DNA of 64,000 nt from the NCBI GenBank assembly GCA_027492585.1, contig JAPUEK010000041.1:23843-87842 (forward strand). Direction: 5' to 3'. This document shows, one piece after another, positions 36,969 to 45,336 of the stretch (position 1 is the first letter of the stretch; each line of letters opens with the position of its first letter). A model generated the notes under the pieces. That model had not been told where the DNA came from. It saw only the letters and a program-made list of their open reading frames with translations, and made no database searches. The position numbers were made by a program, and so were the translations under genes. The DNA is from Paracoccaceae bacterium (GTDB lineage: Bacteria > Pseudomonadota > Alphaproteobacteria > Rhodobacterales > Rhodobacteraceae).

Positions 36969-37919
36969 ATGAAGCTGGACAGCGAACATCTGGAGATTCT
37001 GGCGGTCATCGTCGAGAAGGGCGGTCTGACCGAAGGGGCGGACGCGCTCGGCAAGTCGCAACCCTCGGTTTCGCGCAGCATGACGCTGCTCGAAGAGCGC
37101 ATCGGCCTGCCGCTGTTCGAGCCGGGCCGGCGCCCGCTGCGGCCCACCGAACTCGGCGCCAGCCTCGCCCGGCTCGGCGCCCGCATCCGGGCGGCCAATC
37201 AGGAGGCGAGCCTGCTGGTCGGGCGCTTCCGGCAGGGGCTGGCCGGGCGGCTGCGGGTCGGCGGCTCACCCATTTTCATGGACGGGGTGGTGGCGACCAT
37301 GATCGCCGATTTCCAGACCCGCCACCCGGATGTGCAGATCGACCAGTCCTACGGCTATATCGACACGCTGGAGACCGGCCTGAGGAACGGCGGGCTGGAT
37401 GTGGCGATCCTGCCCCTGCACCCCAGCCAGGTGCCGCTCGACATGGAATTCACGCCGCTTCTGTCGGGCAACAACGTCATCGCCTGCCGGGCGGGTCACC
37501 CCTTGACCCGGCGCAAGGCGATCACCCTTGCCGATATCGAGCCATATGCCTGGATCGCGCCGCCCGCCAACAGCCCGCTGTTCCGCGATCTGCAACGGGC
37601 GCTCAAATCCATCGGGCAGGAGGAGTTCCGGGTCAACTTCTCGGGCGGGACGCTGGCCTCGATCCAGTCGGTGCTGGCGGGATCGGACTCGCTGACGGTG
37701 CTGCCCTATTCGGTGGTCTTCCTGTCCCGCCGCACGATTCCGCTGGAAACCCTGCCGGTGAAGATCGACCACCCCGACCGCCAGCTCGGCTTCCTGCTGA
37801 TGTCCGACCGGCAGGGGCCGCCCGCCGTGCGGCAATTCTCAGGCTTCCTGCAAACCGAGATGCAGCGCCTTCAGGCCCGGATGGACCATGAGCAGCAGGT
37901 CACCCGCCGCCGGGGATGA
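36969..37919 (+). CDS. LysR-family transcriptional regulator (LysR1)
   Basis: A 316-residue LysR regulator. The N-terminal helix-turn-helix (LEILAVIVEKGGLTEGADALGKSQPSVSRSMTLLEERIGLPLF) is followed by a substrate-binding-like effector domain beginning LRVGGSPIFMDGVVA. It is divergent from the maleylacetate reductase operon, its probable target, and is a close paralogue of LysR2 at the window end (same VGGxPxFMD and FSVVF/YSVVFLS segments). Its stop is five bases from the convergent tautomerase-like gene. Confidence 0.92.
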   Translation: MKLDSEHLEILAVIVEKGGLTEGADALGKSQPSVSRSMTLLEERIGLPLFEPGRRPLRPTELGASLARLGARIRAANQEASLLVGRFRQGLAGRLRVGGSPIFMDGVVATMIADFQTRHPDVQIDQSYGYIDTLETGLRNGGLDVAILPLHPSQVPLDMEFTPLLSGNNVIACRAGHPLTRRKAITLADIEPYAWIAPPANSPLFRDLQRALKSIGQEEFRVNFSGGTLASIQSVLAGSDSLTVLPYSVVFLSRRTIPLETLPVKIDHPDRQLGFLLMSDRQGPPAVRQFSGFLQTEMQRLQARMDHEQQVTRRRG

Positions 37920-37924
37920 AGCCC

Positions 37925-38257
37925 CTACTTCAGCGCCACATAGGTCACGGGGTCGAGCGTGGCGATCCGCACCGCCACATGCTGCCCCGTCGCCCCGCCG
38001 ATCCTGTCCCGCACCGCCTGCGCCGCGCCACGCACCGCTTCGGGCGTGCGCTCCGGCCGCGGCAGGATGTGAAGCTCGGCATTGATGCGTGGCTGGTCCG
38101 GCAGAGCCAGCACCGGGATCACGGCAAACTGGCAGGCGGCAAGATCCACCGACAGCGCCGAACACAGCATGTCGCGCAGACCGGGGAGGAGGGCGGAAAT
38201 CCCCTCCCGCACCTCCGGCCAGACCCGCTCATCCACGAAGATCTTCACATTCGGCAT
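37925..38257 (-). CDS. small putative tautomerase-like protein with N-terminal Met-Pro
   Basis: A 110-residue protein beginning MPNVKIFVDERVW. A proline directly after the initiator Met, exposed as Pro1 after Met removal, followed by a beta strand, is the hallmark of tautomerase-superfamily enzymes, and 110-125 residues suits the two-domain CHMI/MIF group. It is placed eight bases after the hydroxyquinol-type dioxygenase gene. A role in ketonising the 3-hydroxymuconate ring-cleavage product to maleylacetate is conceivable but is pure inference. Family assignment is tentative. Confidence 0.5.
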   Translation of the reverse strand: MPNVKIFVDERVWPEVREGISALLPGLRDMLCSALSVDLAACQFAVIPVLALPDQPRINAELHILPRPERTPEAVRGAAQAVRDRIGGATGQHVAVRIATLDPVTYVALK

Positions 38258-38265
38258 CGGCGGCC

Positions 38266-39102
38266 TCAGGCTTCGGCCAGCACGAAGTCGAAAGGCGACC
38301 GCCAGAGCGTCTCGCCCCCGCTGACCGCCTCGAACGGCGCCACCAGCGTATCCTTGACGCCGAAAACCGCATCGGAGGTCAGATAGGTGTCACCGCCGAC
38401 GAAGGTATGGGTGACAAGCTTCTGGAACCCCGGCGCCGTCACCAGATAATGCATATGCGCCGGCCGGTAGGGATGCCGCCCGAGGTGGCCGAGCATCTGC
38501 CCAACCGGCCCGTCATCCGGGATCGGATAGGAAACCGGCTTGATTCCCCGGAACGCATAGCGCCCGTCCGGCCCGGTGATGAACCGCCCGCGGTTGTTCC
38601 ATTTCGGCTGGATCCCCGGCTGCTGCACGTCGTAATAGCCATCGGCATTGTCCGACCAGACATCGACGCAGGCCCCTTCGACGGGCTTGCCCGCCAGATC
38701 GAGCACCCGCCCTTCGAAAAGGCAGCTCTCGCCCTTGCCGTCCAGACTGATGTTGTCGCCCATGGCGCGGATCGGTGCATCCTCCACATGGAAGGGACCG
38801 AAGACGGTGTTTTCCGTCGCCCCCGCCGGGCGGCGGTTGTTGATCGCATCGGTCAGCATCGACAGGCCGAGAACGTCGGACAGCAGGATGAACTCCTGCC
38901 GCTCCCCCGAACAGATCTGGCCGGTGCGGGTCAGAAAGCCGATGCCATATTCCCACTCTTGCTGAGTGAGTTGGATTTCCTTTGCGAAATCATGCAGGTG
39001 CTTGACGAGGCAGGACATGACCTGCTTGAGCCGCGCATCGGTTTCCGGCCCCATTCGGCCGTTGACCGTGGCGGTGGAATTGGCTTCCGTGAAATAGCTC
39101 AT
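38266..39102 (-). CDS. intradiol ring-cleavage dioxygenase, hydroxyquinol 1,2-dioxygenase type
   Basis: A 278-residue non-heme Fe(III) intradiol dioxygenase. Ligands are Tyr157 (DGYYDVQ), Tyr192 (SYPIPDDGP), His216 and His218 (RPAHMHYLV). The N-terminal helical dimer domain and the RPAGATENTVFGPFHVEDAP, LFEGRVLDLAGKPVEGACVDVW segments match hydroxyquinol dioxygenases, which open 1,2,4-trihydroxybenzene to 3-hydroxymuconate/maleylacetate. It is encoded downstream of a complete ABC-transporter set and 8 bases before the tautomerase-like gene. Confidence 0.92.
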   Translation of the reverse strand: MSYFTEANSTATVNGRMGPETDARLKQVMSCLVKHLHDFAKEIQLTQQEWEYGIGFLTRTGQICSGERQEFILLSDVLGLSMLTDAINNRRPAGATENTVFGPFHVEDAPIRAMGDNISLDGKGESCLFEGRVLDLAGKPVEGACVDVWSDNADGYYDVQQPGIQPKWNNRGRFITGPDGRYAFRGIKPVSYPIPDDGPVGQMLGHLGRHPYRPAHMHYLVTAPGFQKLVTHTFVGGDTYLTSDAVFGVKDTLVAPFEAVSGGETLWRSPFDFVLAEA

Positions 39103-39120
39103 GGGTGTTCTCCTCAGGAT

Positions 39121-40134
39121 TCAGGCGCCGGGTCTTGGCGCAGCATGGCCAAGCGGCAGGGGGTCGAAGCCGGTGCGCTCGATGAAAGCGCCCCAGAGGC
39201 CGCGACGGGCGAAAAGCATGATGGCGATGCCGAGACAGCCGAGCACGATCAGATAGACCGTGCCGTAATCGGCCAGAAGCTGCTCCAGCCCGTAGAAGAC
39301 AAGGACGCCGATGACCGGGCCGGGCAAGGTGCCGATGCCGCCGATCACCACGATGAAGATGACGAAGGCGGTCCAGTCCAAGAGCGAAAAGGCCGCATCC
39401 GGCGAAATCCGCCCGATCTGGATGAAGATCAGCCCGCCGCAGATCCCGGTGCCGAAGGCCGTGAGCAGGAAGACGAGCGCCTTGAGCCGCAGGGGATCGA
39501 CCCCGACCGAGCGCGCCGCGACCGGATTGTCCCGCACCGCCTGCAACCCCAGCCCCATACGGGACCGCAGGAAGAGCCAGCTTGCCAGCATCATCACCGC
39601 GACAAGCGCAAGTGCCAGCCAATAGGTCATCGCATCGGTCGCCGCCGCAGCGGAAATGCCCAGCATCTCCTTCACCGCATCGGCTCCGATCATGTCGCGC
39701 GCCGCCCCTTTGGGCAGCGAGGTTCCGGTGCCGCCGCCCAGTGCCTTCCACTGGCCGAAGCCGAGCCGCGCGATGTCCGCGACCGCCCATGTGCCGATGG
39801 CGAAATAGGCGCCGTTCAGGCGGAAGGCGAAGAAGGCCACCGGCACCGACAGCACCATGGCCACCACTCCGCCGATCAGCACGCCGGCCAGCGGGTCCAG
39901 CCCGCCAAGGATCACGGCGGCGAACATCGCATAGCCGCCGATGCCGACAAAGGCCTGCTGCCCGACCGAAACCAGCCCGGCAAAACCCGCCAGCATGTTC
40001 CAGTTGAGCGCCAGCACCAGAAGGCACAGCACCATGAACAGATCCTGCACCAGAGCGCGCGAGCCGAGCACCGGCACCAGAGCCAGCCCCGCGACCAGCA
40101 CCACGAACAGAAGCAGCGAATGAGAGTTTTTCAT
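39121..40134 (-). CDS. branched-chain-type ABC transporter permease, LivM-like (transporter B)
   Basis: A 337-residue inner-membrane permease of the HAAT (branched-chain amino acid) family with about eight helices. It shows LNWNMLAGFAGLVSVGQQAFVGIGGYAMF, RLNGAYFAIGTWAVADIARL and the EAA-type RDNPVAARSVGVDPLRLKALVFLLTAFGTG loop. In this context it probably imports an aromatic or related acid rather than an amino acid. Ninth to eighteenth bases upstream and downstream join it to livH and the dioxygenase gene in one operon. Confidence 0.9.
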   Translation of the reverse strand: MKNSHSLLLFVVLVAGLALVPVLGSRALVQDLFMVLCLLVLALNWNMLAGFAGLVSVGQQAFVGIGGYAMFAAVILGGLDPLAGVLIGGVVAMVLSVPVAFFAFRLNGAYFAIGTWAVADIARLGFGQWKALGGGTGTSLPKGAARDMIGADAVKEMLGISAAAATDAMTYWLALALVAVMMLASWLFLRSRMGLGLQAVRDNPVAARSVGVDPLRLKALVFLLTAFGTGICGGLIFIQIGRISPDAAFSLLDWTAFVIFIVVIGGIGTLPGPVIGVLVFYGLEQLLADYGTVYLIVLGCLGIAIMLFARRGLWGAFIERTGFDPLPLGHAAPRPGA

Positions 40135-40143
40135 GACCTCACC

Positions 40144-41007
40144 TCAATCCTGCGCGCGGGGGAAAAGGCCGCGCGGCCTGACCAGCAGAACGGCGACAAA
40201 GGCGATATGGCCCGCCAGTATCTGCCATTCCGGGTTCAGCGCCGCCCCGAAGGTCTGCGCCACACCGATGACCAGCCCGCCCGCAAGCGTCCCCCAGAGG
40301 CTGCCGAGCCCGCCGATGATCACCGCCTCGAAGGCGTAAAGCAGCCGCGCCGGCCCGATGGAGGGGTCGAAGTTCGCCCGCGCCCCGAGGTAGAGCGCCG
40401 CGATCGTCGCCACGACAAGCGCGATCCCCGTCGCCATGCCGAAGATCTGCTTCGGCCGGATGCCCATCAGTTGCGCCGTCACCGCATCGTCCGAGGTGGC
40501 GCGGAACGCCCTCCCCAGAGCGGTGCGGTAGAAGAGCCAGTTCAGGATCAGGATCACCGCGATGGCCGAACCGAAGGTGATCAGCGGCATCACCCCCACC
40601 GTCACCGGGCCGAGCGGCAGCGAATGGGCCTCCACCGGGCCGATGGGCAGCTTGCGGCTGTCGGCGGTGAAGGCCGACAGCAACCCGTTCTGGATCACCA
40701 CCGAGAGGCCGAAGGTCACCAGAAGCGGCGGCAGGATGTCCTCGCCCAGCACCCGGTTCAGCAGCGCCATCTGCAACACCCAGCCGAGCGCGAACATCAC
40801 CGGCAAGGCAATCGACGCCGCCAGAAACGGGCTGATCCCCAGGGCGGAGCCGATCCCGAGGATCAGATAGGCCCCCAGCACGATCAGATCGCCATGGGCG
40901 AGGTTGACGAGCCGCATGATCCCGAAGACGAGGCTCAGACCCGCCGCGAAGAGCGCGTAGAGCCCGCCGAGAAGCAGCCCCTGTGCAAGTGTATCGGCCC
41001 AGCTCAT
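40144..41007 (-). CDS. branched-chain-type ABC transporter permease, LivH-like (transporter B)
   Basis: A 287-residue permease with eight predicted helices and the LivH signature YALFAAGLSLVFGIMRLVNLAHGDLIVLGAY at the start, plus RATSDDAVTAQLMGIRPKQIFGMATGIALVVA and AFEAVIIGGLGSLWGTLAGG. It pairs with the LivM-like permease. The start overlaps the stop of livF by four bases. Confidence 0.92.
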   Translation of the reverse strand: MSWADTLAQGLLLGGLYALFAAGLSLVFGIMRLVNLAHGDLIVLGAYLILGIGSALGISPFLAASIALPVMFALGWVLQMALLNRVLGEDILPPLLVTFGLSVVIQNGLLSAFTADSRKLPIGPVEAHSLPLGPVTVGVMPLITFGSAIAVILILNWLFYRTALGRAFRATSDDAVTAQLMGIRPKQIFGMATGIALVVATIAALYLGARANFDPSIGPARLLYAFEAVIIGGLGSLWGTLAGGLVIGVAQTFGAALNPEWQILAGHIAFVAVLLVRPRGLFPRAQD

Positions 41008-41717
41008 GCGTGGCTCACTCCGAAATAGGCGTCATGGATGGCTTCCCGCGACAGATCCTGCGGGCGGCCCGAAAGGGTGATCCGCCCCTCCATCATGCAA
41101 TGGACGTGATCGGCGATCTTCAGCGCCTGCCCGATGTCCTGCTCCACCACCACGATGGAGGCGCCGCTTTCGCGGATGGTCGGGAAGGCGGCGTAGATTT
41201 CCTTGATCACCACCGGGGCGAGGCCGAGGCTCAGCTCGTCGCAGAGAAGCACCGAAGGGTTGGACATGAGCGCCCGGCCGATGGCGACCATCTGCTGCTG
41301 GCCGCCCGACAGCGCCGTGCCGGGATGGCTGCGGCGTTCGCGCAGGATGGGGAACAGGTCGAAGATCCGCTCCAGCGTCCAGAAGCCGTTGCCCTGCCGC
41401 GCATGGGCGCCGATCCGCAGGTTTTCCTCCACCGTCAGGCTCGGGAACAGCCGCCGCCCCTCCGGCACCATGGCGATGCCGGCGCGCAGGATGTCGGGGG
41501 CGGCGAGGCGGTCGATCTGACGGCCATCAAGCGCGACGCTTCCCGCCGTGACGCGGGCGATGCCGGTGATGGCGCGCATCAGCGTGGTCTTGCCCGCGCC
41601 ATTGGCGCCGATGATCGCCAGCGTCTCGCCTCTGGCCAAGGTCAGGTCCACGCCGAACAGCGCCTGAAAGTCCCCGTAATGGGCGGTGAGGCCCCTGAGT
41701 TCGAGAAGATCGCTCAT
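41004..41717 (-). CDS. ABC transporter ATPase, LivF-like (transporter B)
   Basis: A 237-residue ATP-binding subunit: Walker A IGANGAGKTTL, signature ALSGGQQQMVAIGRAL, Walker B LLCDELSLGLAP, switch histidine region VVEQD. ATG 41717 overlaps the livG stop, fitting the canonical GF pair; a longer in-frame extension upstream overlaps livG and lacks homology. Confidence 0.94.
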   Translation of the reverse strand: MSDLLELRGLTAHYGDFQALFGVDLTLARGETLAIIGANGAGKTTLMRAITGIARVTAGSVALDGRQIDRLAAPDILRAGIAMVPEGRRLFPSLTVEENLRIGAHARQGNGFWTLERIFDLFPILRERRSHPGTALSGGQQQMVAIGRALMSNPSVLLCDELSLGLAPVVIKEIYAAFPTIRESGASIVVVEQDIGQALKIADHVHCMMEGRITLSGRPQDLSREAIHDAYFGVSHA

Positions 41718-42433
41718 GCGTCCAGCCCCAGATAGATCTCGCGCACCTCGCGCGCCGCCATCACCTCCTCCGGCGCGCCGATCATCAGCATCTTGCCGAA
41801 GTTCAGCACCATCAGCCGGGTGACGACGGAGGTGAGCGCGTGAAGCACATGCTCGATCCAGATGATCGCCGTGCCTTCGGAATGGATGGCGCGGATGGTG
41901 GCGACCAGCTCGCCACATTCCGCATCGGTCAGCCCGCCGGCGATCTCATCCAGCAGGATCACGCGGGGCTTCGTCGCCATGGCCCGCGCCAGTTCCAGCC
42001 GCTTGCGGTTCAAAAGCGGCAGCCCCCCGGCCTTGCGGTCGGCCAGATGCGCCAGCCCGGTGCGCGCCAGCACATCCATGCAGGCGGCCGGCGCCTCTGC
42101 CGCCGTCATCGCTCCGCCGAAGCGCGCCGCGACCAGCAGGTTTTCATAGACCGAGAGGTGATCGAAGGGCTGCGGGATCTGGAACGACCGGCCGATCCCG
42201 CTCGCGCAGCGCTGCATGGGCGTCTCGCCGGTCACATCGCGCCCGTCGAGCCGCACCAGCCCCGCATCGGGCCGCAGATTGCCGGTGATCAGGTTGAACA
42301 GCGTGGATTTGCCCGCGCCATTCGGGCCGATGATGCCCAAAGCCTCTCCCGGCTCCAGCGAGAAGCTCACGTCATCGGTGACTTTCAGCGCGCCGAAACT
42401 TTTCGACACGCCCTGAAGCGACAGGATCGCCAT
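41714..42433 (-). CDS. ABC transporter ATPase, LivG-like (transporter B)
   Basis: A 239-residue ATP-binding subunit with Walker A GPNGAGKSTLFNLITG, the LivG-specific GIGRSFQIPQPFDHLSVYENLLVAA region, a degenerate signature (LLNRKRLELARAM) and Walker B VILLDEIAGGL. ATG 42433 is preferred over an in-frame TTG two codons upstream. It opens operon B (livG-F-H-M, dioxygenase, tautomerase-like). No substrate-binding protein gene lies in this operon. Confidence 0.93.
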   Translation of the reverse strand: MAILSLQGVSKSFGALKVTDDVSFSLEPGEALGIIGPNGAGKSTLFNLITGNLRPDAGLVRLDGRDVTGETPMQRCASGIGRSFQIPQPFDHLSVYENLLVAARFGGAMTAAEAPAACMDVLARTGLAHLADRKAGGLPLLNRKRLELARAMATKPRVILLDEIAGGLTDAECGELVATIRAIHSEGTAIIWIEHVLHALTSVVTRLMVLNFGKMLMIGAPEEVMAAREVREIYLGLDA

Positions 42434-42489
42434 ACCCAACCTTTCGGATCAATGCGCCCCGCCTCTCCCCGGCGGAGCCCTCCTCTGCG

Positions 42490-42503
42490 GCATCCTAGGA
42501 TGC
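42490..42503. promoter_or_regulatory. 14-bp perfect palindrome upstream of the livG operon
   Basis: GCATCCTAGGATGC is a perfect 14-bp palindrome 57 bases upstream of the livG ATG, a position suited to an operator. No known consensus is claimed. Confidence 0.45.
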
Positions 42504-42511
42504 GGAAAGCG

Positions 42512-42558
42512 CGAATTTGATCGGATGGCTGCGCCACAAGATAACATCTTGGTATGAA
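42512..42558. promoter_or_regulatory. livG-operon promoter module shared with both LysR promoters
   Basis: CGAATTTGATCGGATG at 42512 is followed by the palindrome CAAGAT-AAC-ATCTTG (42537-42551) and GGTATGAA at 42551. The layout parallels the LysR1 promoter (TTGATCGGATG then 36 bases to TATGAA) and the LysR2 promoter (CGAATTTG then 40 bases to GGTATGAA, here 39). It is either an operator read by those regulators or a remnant of a third, lost LysR gene start. Confidence 0.5.
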
Positions 42559-42573
42559 ACCACCCTCCGACAT

Positions 42574-42607
42574 GGCAAAGGGGCGCCCCGCAGGACGCCC
42601 CTTTGCC
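42574..42607 (-). terminator. strong hairpin after pcaF
   Basis: Perfect 12-bp arms GGCAAAGGGGCG (42574-42585) and CGCCCCTTTGCC (42596-42607) with a 10-base loop, 15 bases past the pcaF stop on the minus strand. There is no T-run, but it cleanly separates the pcaIJF operon from the livG promoter. Confidence 0.7.
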
Positions 42608-42622
42608 GATTTGGTGGCCTGC

Positions 42623-43822
42623 TCAGACCCGCTCGGTGGCGATGGCGATGCCCTGTCCGACGCCGATGCACATGGTCGAGAGCGCGCGTTTGCCGCCGGT
42701 CAGCGCCAGTTGCAGGGCCGCCGTCCCGGTGATCCGCGCGCCCGACATGCCGAGGGGGTGGCCGAGGGCGATGGCACCGCCATTCGGGTTCACGCGGGCG
42801 TCGTCATCGGCGATGCCCAACTGCCGAAGCGTGGCGACGCCTTGCGCGGCAAAGGCCTCGTTCAATTCGATCACGTCGAAGTCGGATTGCTTCAGGCCAA
42901 GGCGGTCGATCAGCTTCTGGCTTGCGGGGGCCGGGCCGATGCCCATGATCCGCGGCGGAACCCCCGCCGTGGCACCGCCCAGAACCCGGACAATCGGCGT
43001 CAGCCCGTGCCGCTTTGCGCCTTCCGCCGAGGCGAGGATCAGCGCCGCCGCCCCGTCGTTCACGCCCGAGGCATTTCCGGCCGTGACCGAGCCATTGGGG
43101 AACAGGGGCTTCAGCTTTGCCAAAGCCTCGACCGAGGTTGCGCGCGGATGCTCGTCGCGGTCCACCACAAGCGCATCGCCCTTGCGCTGCGGGATGGTGA
43201 CGGGGGTGATCTCGCGCGCGAGCCGTCCGTTGCCTTGCGCGGCCGAGGCCTTGGCCTGCGAGGAGAGCGCCATGGCGTCCTGTGCCTCGCGGCTGATGCC
43301 GTAATCGTCGGCCACGTTCTGCCCGGTCTGCGGCATGGAATCGGTGCCGTAAGCCTTGTGCATCGCCGGGTTCACAAAGCGCCAGCCGATCGTGGTGTCG
43401 TAGATCTCGGCATTGCGGGAAAAGGCGGTGTCGGCCTTGGGCATCACGAAGGGCGCGCGGCTCATGCTTTCAACGCCGCCTGCGATCATCAGATCGGCCT
43501 CTCCGGCGGCGATCTGGCGGGCGGCGGCAAGGATCGCATCCATGCCCGAACCGCACAGCCGGTTGATCGTGGTGCCGGTCACGCCCACCGGCAGCCCGGC
43601 CAGCAGCACCGCCATGCGCGCGACGTTGCGGTTGTCCTCCCCCGCCTGATTGGCGCAGCCGAAGATCACGTCATCGACCGCTTCCCAATCCACCCCCGCA
43701 TTGCGCGCCATCAAGGCCCGCAGCGGCACGGCCGCCAGATCGTCGGCCCTGACGGAGGAGAGCGCCCCGCCGAAGCGGCCGATGGGCGTGCGGATATAGT
43801 CGCAGATGAAAACGTCGGTCAT
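42623..43822 (-). CDS. pcaF: 3-oxoadipyl-CoA thiolase
   Basis: A 399-residue thiolase splitting 3-oxoadipyl-CoA into succinyl-CoA and acetyl-CoA. It has the acyl-accepting cysteine in INRLCGSGMDA (Cys90), NEAFAAQ, the histidine in GGAIALGHPLGMSGAR and the C-terminal cysteine in STMCIGVGQG. The PcaF assignment over general acetyl-CoA acetyltransferase rests on the N-terminus MTDVFICDYIRTPIGRFGGALSSVRADDL and on cotranscription with pcaIJ (1-nt gap). Confidence 0.95.
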   Translation of the reverse strand: MTDVFICDYIRTPIGRFGGALSSVRADDLAAVPLRALMARNAGVDWEAVDDVIFGCANQAGEDNRNVARMAVLLAGLPVGVTGTTINRLCGSGMDAILAAARQIAAGEADLMIAGGVESMSRAPFVMPKADTAFSRNAEIYDTTIGWRFVNPAMHKAYGTDSMPQTGQNVADDYGISREAQDAMALSSQAKASAAQGNGRLAREITPVTIPQRKGDALVVDRDEHPRATSVEALAKLKPLFPNGSVTAGNASGVNDGAAALILASAEGAKRHGLTPIVRVLGGATAGVPPRIMGIGPAPASQKLIDRLGLKQSDFDVIELNEAFAAQGVATLRQLGIADDDARVNPNGGAIALGHPLGMSGARITGTAALQLALTGGKRALSTMCIGVGQGIAIATERV

Positions 43823-43823
43823 G

Positions 43824-44492
43824 TCACAGCTCCGGAACGATCAGGTCGGCAATGGTGGCAGGCAGAACCAGTTCCGCCCCGGTGACGGCTTGCAGCTCTG
43901 CCACCGACAGCGCCGCCAGCTTTTCGCGCAGCACGAAGCGGCCCGCGTCAATGTCGATCACCGCAAGCGAGGTGTAAACCCGCGTCACGCAGCCCACGCC
44001 CGTCAGGGGCAGGGTGCAGCGCTTCAGAAGCTTCGGCTTGCCGTCCTTGGTGACGTGATCGGTGATCACCGCCACCCGTTTTGCGCCATGGACCAGATCC
44101 ATCGCGCCGCCGACCGCAGGCACGCCCTTCGGCCCGGTGGACCAGTTCGCCAGATCGCCGGTCTCGGCGACCTCGTAAGCGCCAAGGATCGCCACATCGA
44201 GATGCCCGCCGCGCACCATCGCAAAGCTGTCTGCGTGGTGGAAGAAGGCGGTGCCGGGCTTGATCGTCACAGCCTTCTTGCCGGCATTGATCAGATCCCA
44301 GTCCTCCTGCCCCGGAGCGGGCGCCTCACCGAAGCCGAGGATGCCGTTTTCCGTATGGAAGATCGCCTCGCGCCCCGGCGGCTGGTATTGGGCGACCTTC
44401 TCGGGAAAGCCGATGCCCAGGTTGACATAGGCGCCATCGGCAATGTCCTGCGCCGCGCGCCAGGCGATCTGGTTGTTGGTCAGCTTGTCCAT
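43824..44492 (-). CDS. pcaJ: 3-oxoadipate CoA-transferase subunit B
   Basis: A 222-residue beta subunit of 3-oxoadipate:succinyl-CoA transferase. The catalytic glutamate lies in the HTENGILGFG motif (Glu48), and NLGIGFPEKVA and GGHLDVAILGAYEVAETGDLANW are family motifs. It acts with PcaI to activate 3-oxoadipate. Three bases follow pcaI. Confidence 0.95.
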   Translation of the reverse strand: MDKLTNNQIAWRAAQDIADGAYVNLGIGFPEKVAQYQPPGREAIFHTENGILGFGEAPAPGQEDWDLINAGKKAVTIKPGTAFFHHADSFAMVRGGHLDVAILGAYEVAETGDLANWSTGPKGVPAVGGAMDLVHGAKRVAVITDHVTKDGKPKLLKRCTLPLTGVGCVTRVYTSLAVIDIDAGRFVLREKLAALSVAELQAVTGAELVLPATIADLIVPEL

Positions 44493-44495
44493 GTC

Positions 44496-45227
44496 TCAGG
44501 CCTCCAGCGGATAGGTGGCATTGGCGCGGTTCAGGTCTTCTTCCTGATGGGGGTGGGCAACCTCCACCACCGCCTGCACGAAGATGCCGGGGGTGATCAC
44601 CGCCTCGGGGTCGATGCCGCCCGGCGCAACGATCCTTGTGGCCTGCACGATGGTCGTGGCGGCGGCCATGCACATCAGCGGGTTGAAGTTCCGCGCCGCG
44701 GCCCGGTAGGTCAGGTTGCCATGCAGATCGGCGGTTTCCGCCTTGATCAGCGCAAAATCGGCCTTGAGCCAGCGTTCCTGAACGTAGGATCGGCCCTCGA
44801 ACACCTCCACCGGCTTGCCCTTGGCCAGATCGGTGCCGAAGCTTGTCGGCGTGTAGAAGGCCGGGATGCCCGCCCCGCCCGCCCGGATACGCTCGGCCAG
44901 CGTGCCTTGCGGCACCAGTTCCAGCTCGATCTTTCCGGCCAGATACATTTCGGTGAAGACCACCGGATCGGCGGAGCGCGGGAAGGAGCAGATCAGTTTC
45001 CGCACCATCCCCGCCTCGATCAGCGCGGCAAGCCCGACATGGCCGTTGCCGGCATTGTTGTTGATCACGGTCAGGCCGCGCGGCGCGCCGGTGGCGCGGT
45101 AGCGGTCGATCAGCGCATGGATCAGCTCGATGGGCGAACCTGCCCCGCCGAAGCCGCCGATCATCACGCTGGCTCCGTCGGGGATGGCCGATACGGCCGT
45201 GGCGACATCGCTCACTGTCTTGTCCAT
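44496..45227 (-). CDS. pcaI: 3-oxoadipate CoA-transferase subunit A
   Basis: A 243-residue alpha subunit with the CoA-binding GGFGGAGSP motif and TVINNNAGNGHVGLAALIEAGMVRKLICSFPRS. ATG 45227 has a GCAGGAGATTCCC ribosome site; upstream in-frame extension crosses the promoter region and is rejected. First gene of pcaIJF, divergent from an IclR regulator. Confidence 0.95.
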   Translation of the reverse strand: MDKTVSDVATAVSAIPDGASVMIGGFGGAGSPIELIHALIDRYRATGAPRGLTVINNNAGNGHVGLAALIEAGMVRKLICSFPRSADPVVFTEMYLAGKIELELVPQGTLAERIRAGGAGIPAFYTPTSFGTDLAKGKPVEVFEGRSYVQERWLKADFALIKAETADLHGNLTYRAAARNFNPLMCMAAATTIVQATRIVAPGGIDPEAVITPGIFVQAVVEVAHPHQEEDLNRANATYPLEA

Positions 45228-45290
45228 GGGAATCTCCTGCACGGTTCGCGCAAGGGATAGGACGGTCAGGGGCTTCCGTAAATCCAATCC

Positions 45291-45323
45291 GTGCGATATG
45301 GTATCTTTGTTTACATATCGCAC
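45291..45323. promoter_or_regulatory. inverted repeat operator between pcaI and the IclR gene
   Basis: Perfect 10-bp arms GTGCGATATG (45291-45300) and CATATCGCAC (45314-45323) with a 13-base AT-rich spacer. The arms resemble half-sites of PcaR-type IclR operators (GTTCG-AT...AT-CGCAC). Lying just upstream of the regulator start and about 65 bases from pcaI, it could mediate autoregulation and pcaIJF induction. Confidence 0.65.
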
Positions 45324-45336
45324 AATGTGGGGCGCG

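Noticed and set aside
42554..43885. Plus-strand frame beginning ATGAAACC after the shared LysR-like promoter module
   Set aside because: It runs antisense through pcaF with no helix-turn-helix; the start-like region may be a relic but the frame is not a gene.
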